From Gammaproteobacteria bacterium (GTDB lineage: Bacteria; Pseudomonadota; Gammaproteobacteria; Tenderiales; Tenderiaceae): a DNA stretch of 40,822 nucleotides. The translations under genes were made by a program, and so were the position numbers. The notes under the pieces were generated by a model. The model had not been told where the DNA came from, ran no database searches, and saw nothing but the letters and a program-made list of their open reading frames with translations. The stretch covers positions 1 to 40,822 of the forward strand of contig JAJRUN010000153.1 in assembly GCA_024277755.1 (NCBI GenBank). Direction: 5' to 3'. Shown piece after piece: positions 39,805 through 40,822 of the stretch. Positions within the stretch are counted from its first letter, which is position 1, and each line of letters opens with the position of its first letter.

Positions 39805-40695
39805 ATGAGAAAACAAGATTCACCATTCTTGAAGAGCGTAAAGACCACCCTTGAAGGTCATGGTTATGCTCACAAATCAATTAAGTCATACGTTGACTCG
39901 ACGTATCGTTTTATCCGTTTCCATGGCAAGCGCCACCCTCAAGAAATGGGCGATAAAGAAGTAACTGAATTTCTCTCTTGGCTGGCGACTGAACGAAAGG
40001 TATCTCCAGCAACACAGAAACAAGCCTTGAATGCCCTGGTAACTATTTATCGCCTGGTGATTAAAAAACCACTTGGCAAATTTGAATATGCCCGTTCAAC
40101 CAAGTCGCCAAGGATACCGGTTGTATTGACTCAAGAAGAAGTGCGTCGCCTGCTTCACCAATTCACCACCCCGGTTTATCTGCTGGCCGTCAGCTTAATG
40201 TATGGTTCAGGGCTTCGTTTAATGGAGTGCTTACGTCTGCGTGTTCATGATGTGGATATCGACCGACAACAGCTAACAGTAAGACAAGGCAAAGGTGGCA
40301 AAGATAGAAGTGTATGCCTTCCTCCAGAATTGAATGACCCAATCACTGTCCAATTAAATAACAACCATCGCCAGTACCAGCTTGACATAAATGCAGGACG
40401 GGTAAACGCAACCCTACCCCCTGCTCTTGCTCGTAAATACCCATCAGCAAATAGAGATTGGGGCTGGCAATACGTTTTTCAGGCTTTAGATTATTGTTAC
40501 AACAAAGAAACAGGTGAGCAGTTTCGTCATCACATTCATGAAAAAACCATGCAGCGCCGGTTTAAGGCTGCTGTTCGCGCTGACATTCGCACTGTGCAAG
40601 AACAGCTTGGCCATTCAGACATCAAAACGACTCAGATTTACACCCATGTTATTCGTAGCCGCCGCGTGGTGAGTCCGTCAAGCAGATTAAATTAA
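39805..40695 (+). CDS. Integron-type integrase (IntI family), catalytic box II missing
   Basis: A 296-aa homologue of integron integrases. It has a core-binding domain (residues about 5-90), R138 in MYGSGLRLMECL, K163/K166 in QGKGGKDRS, and the IntI-specific insertion at about 205-225 (P-A-L-A-R-K-Y-P-S-A-N-R-D-W-G-W-Q-Y-V-F). Later come R-H-H-I-H-E, H270 in QEQLGHSD and Y279 in QIYTHV. Usual IntI proteins are about 320 aa. Here about 25 residues between R258 and D260 are absent, precisely the T-L-R-H-S-F-A-T-H region with H-x-x-R. The reading frame is kept. Such an enzyme should not catalyse recombination, though DNA binding may remain. The deletion could also be an assembly or mutational event. 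It is followed by a terminator-like hairpin. Confidence 0.85.
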   Translation: MRKQDSPFLKSVKTTLEGHGYAHKSIKSYVDSTYRFIRFHGKRHPQEMGDKEVTEFLSWLATERKVSPATQKQALNALVTIYRLVIKKPLGKFEYARSTKSPRIPVVLTQEEVRRLLHQFTTPVYLLAVSLMYGSGLRLMECLRLRVHDVDIDRQQLTVRQGKGGKDRSVCLPPELNDPITVQLNNNHRQYQLDINAGRVNATLPPALARKYPSANRDWGWQYVFQALDYCYNKETGEQFRHHIHEKTMQRRFKAAVRADIRTVQEQLGHSDIKTTQIYTHVIRSRRVVSPSSRLN

Positions 40696-40822
40696 TCTGT
40701 TTTTTTTAATTATTAGGGGGGATTTTTAGGTGTCAGAAAATAGGCAGTTTTTTGCAGAGGTAAAGGGGCGGGTTGATCTGGTTGATTTTATCGAGTCGCA
40801 CTCTGGCACGACCCCGGAGAAA
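40682..40822. repeat. Terminal direct repeat, right copy
   Basis: Exact copy of bases 1-141. The truncated start of the primase gene at 40730 is the same gene as the one starting at 49, not a second copy. The genes at 39.8 kb and 0.05 kb are therefore neighbours on a circle. Confidence 0.95.
40683..40707 (+). terminator. Weak intrinsic terminator after the integrase (also at 2-26)
   Basis: CAGATTA pairs with TAATCTG around the loop AAT and is followed by eight T. The integrase stop codon lies inside the stem. The AT-rich stem is weak, so read-through to the primase gene, whose ribosome site is only about 25 bases further on, is likely. In the left terminal copy the same hairpin is at 2-18. 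Confidence 0.55.

Noticed and set aside
1..40822. CRISPR arrays, tRNA genes, insertion sequences
   Set aside because: I looked for regularly spaced repeats, tRNA-like cloverleaf arms and transposase/terminal inverted repeat pairs and saw none. The only short-period tandem repeat is the 21-bp pair at 4631-4672.

Overview
The window is one complete circular genome of a temperate tailed phage, or phage-plasmid, of about 40.7 kb. Bases 1-141 recur exactly at 40682-40822, so the contig closes on itself. The late genes encode a siphovirus: terminase, portal, a MuF-type head protein, a protease-scaffold-capsid polyprotein, lysis genes, neck, tail tube, tail chaperones, tape measure, DUF1833/NlpC-P60 tail-tip proteins and a lambda J-like tip. 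The host is not named by any gene. A gamma-proteobacterial-type LexA box (CTGT-N8-ACAG), an integron-type integrase and Mu/lambda-like parts suggest a Gammaproteobacterium, probably environmental; this is inference.

Layout, treating the sequence as a circle. A lysogeny switch lies at 35.4-36.6 kb: a CI-type repressor reads leftward, a ribbon-helix-helix (Cro/Arc-like) gene reads rightward, and three operator-like dyads at exact 30-bp spacing lie at and between their starts. A fourth dyad lies before a CII/CP76-like gene. The rightward early operon continues through small membrane and hypothetical genes, a catalytic-domain-only tyrosine recombinase (38.0 kb), small accessory genes, a LexA box and an integron-type integrase (39.8 kb). 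It then crosses the contig junction into a primase-helicase (0.05-2.8 kb) and two small genes. Two leftward membrane-protein genes (3.4-4.2 kb) look like a lysogenic-conversion cassette. A 0.7-kb non-coding region (4.2-4.97 kb) has GC-rich direct repeats and an AT-rich tract, so it is a candidate origin or attP arm region. Next come a full-length tyrosine recombinase, a possible regulator and a leftward large serine recombinase (5.0-8.3 kb). The late block runs rightward from 8.4 to 35.4 kb.

The most unusual content is four site-specific recombinases of four different types in one small phage. One is an IntI homologue that keeps the integron-specific insertion and an upstream LexA box but has lost exactly the segment carrying the catalytic H-x-x-R. 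Other points of note: the tip protein J is split by a single in-frame TAA inside an inserted sugar-binding-like domain; protease, scaffold and capsid are fused in one ORF with a well-placed internal start; the MuF protein carries a JAMM-like C-terminal motif; and a near-identical 31-bp element precedes both the terminase operon and the capsid operon.
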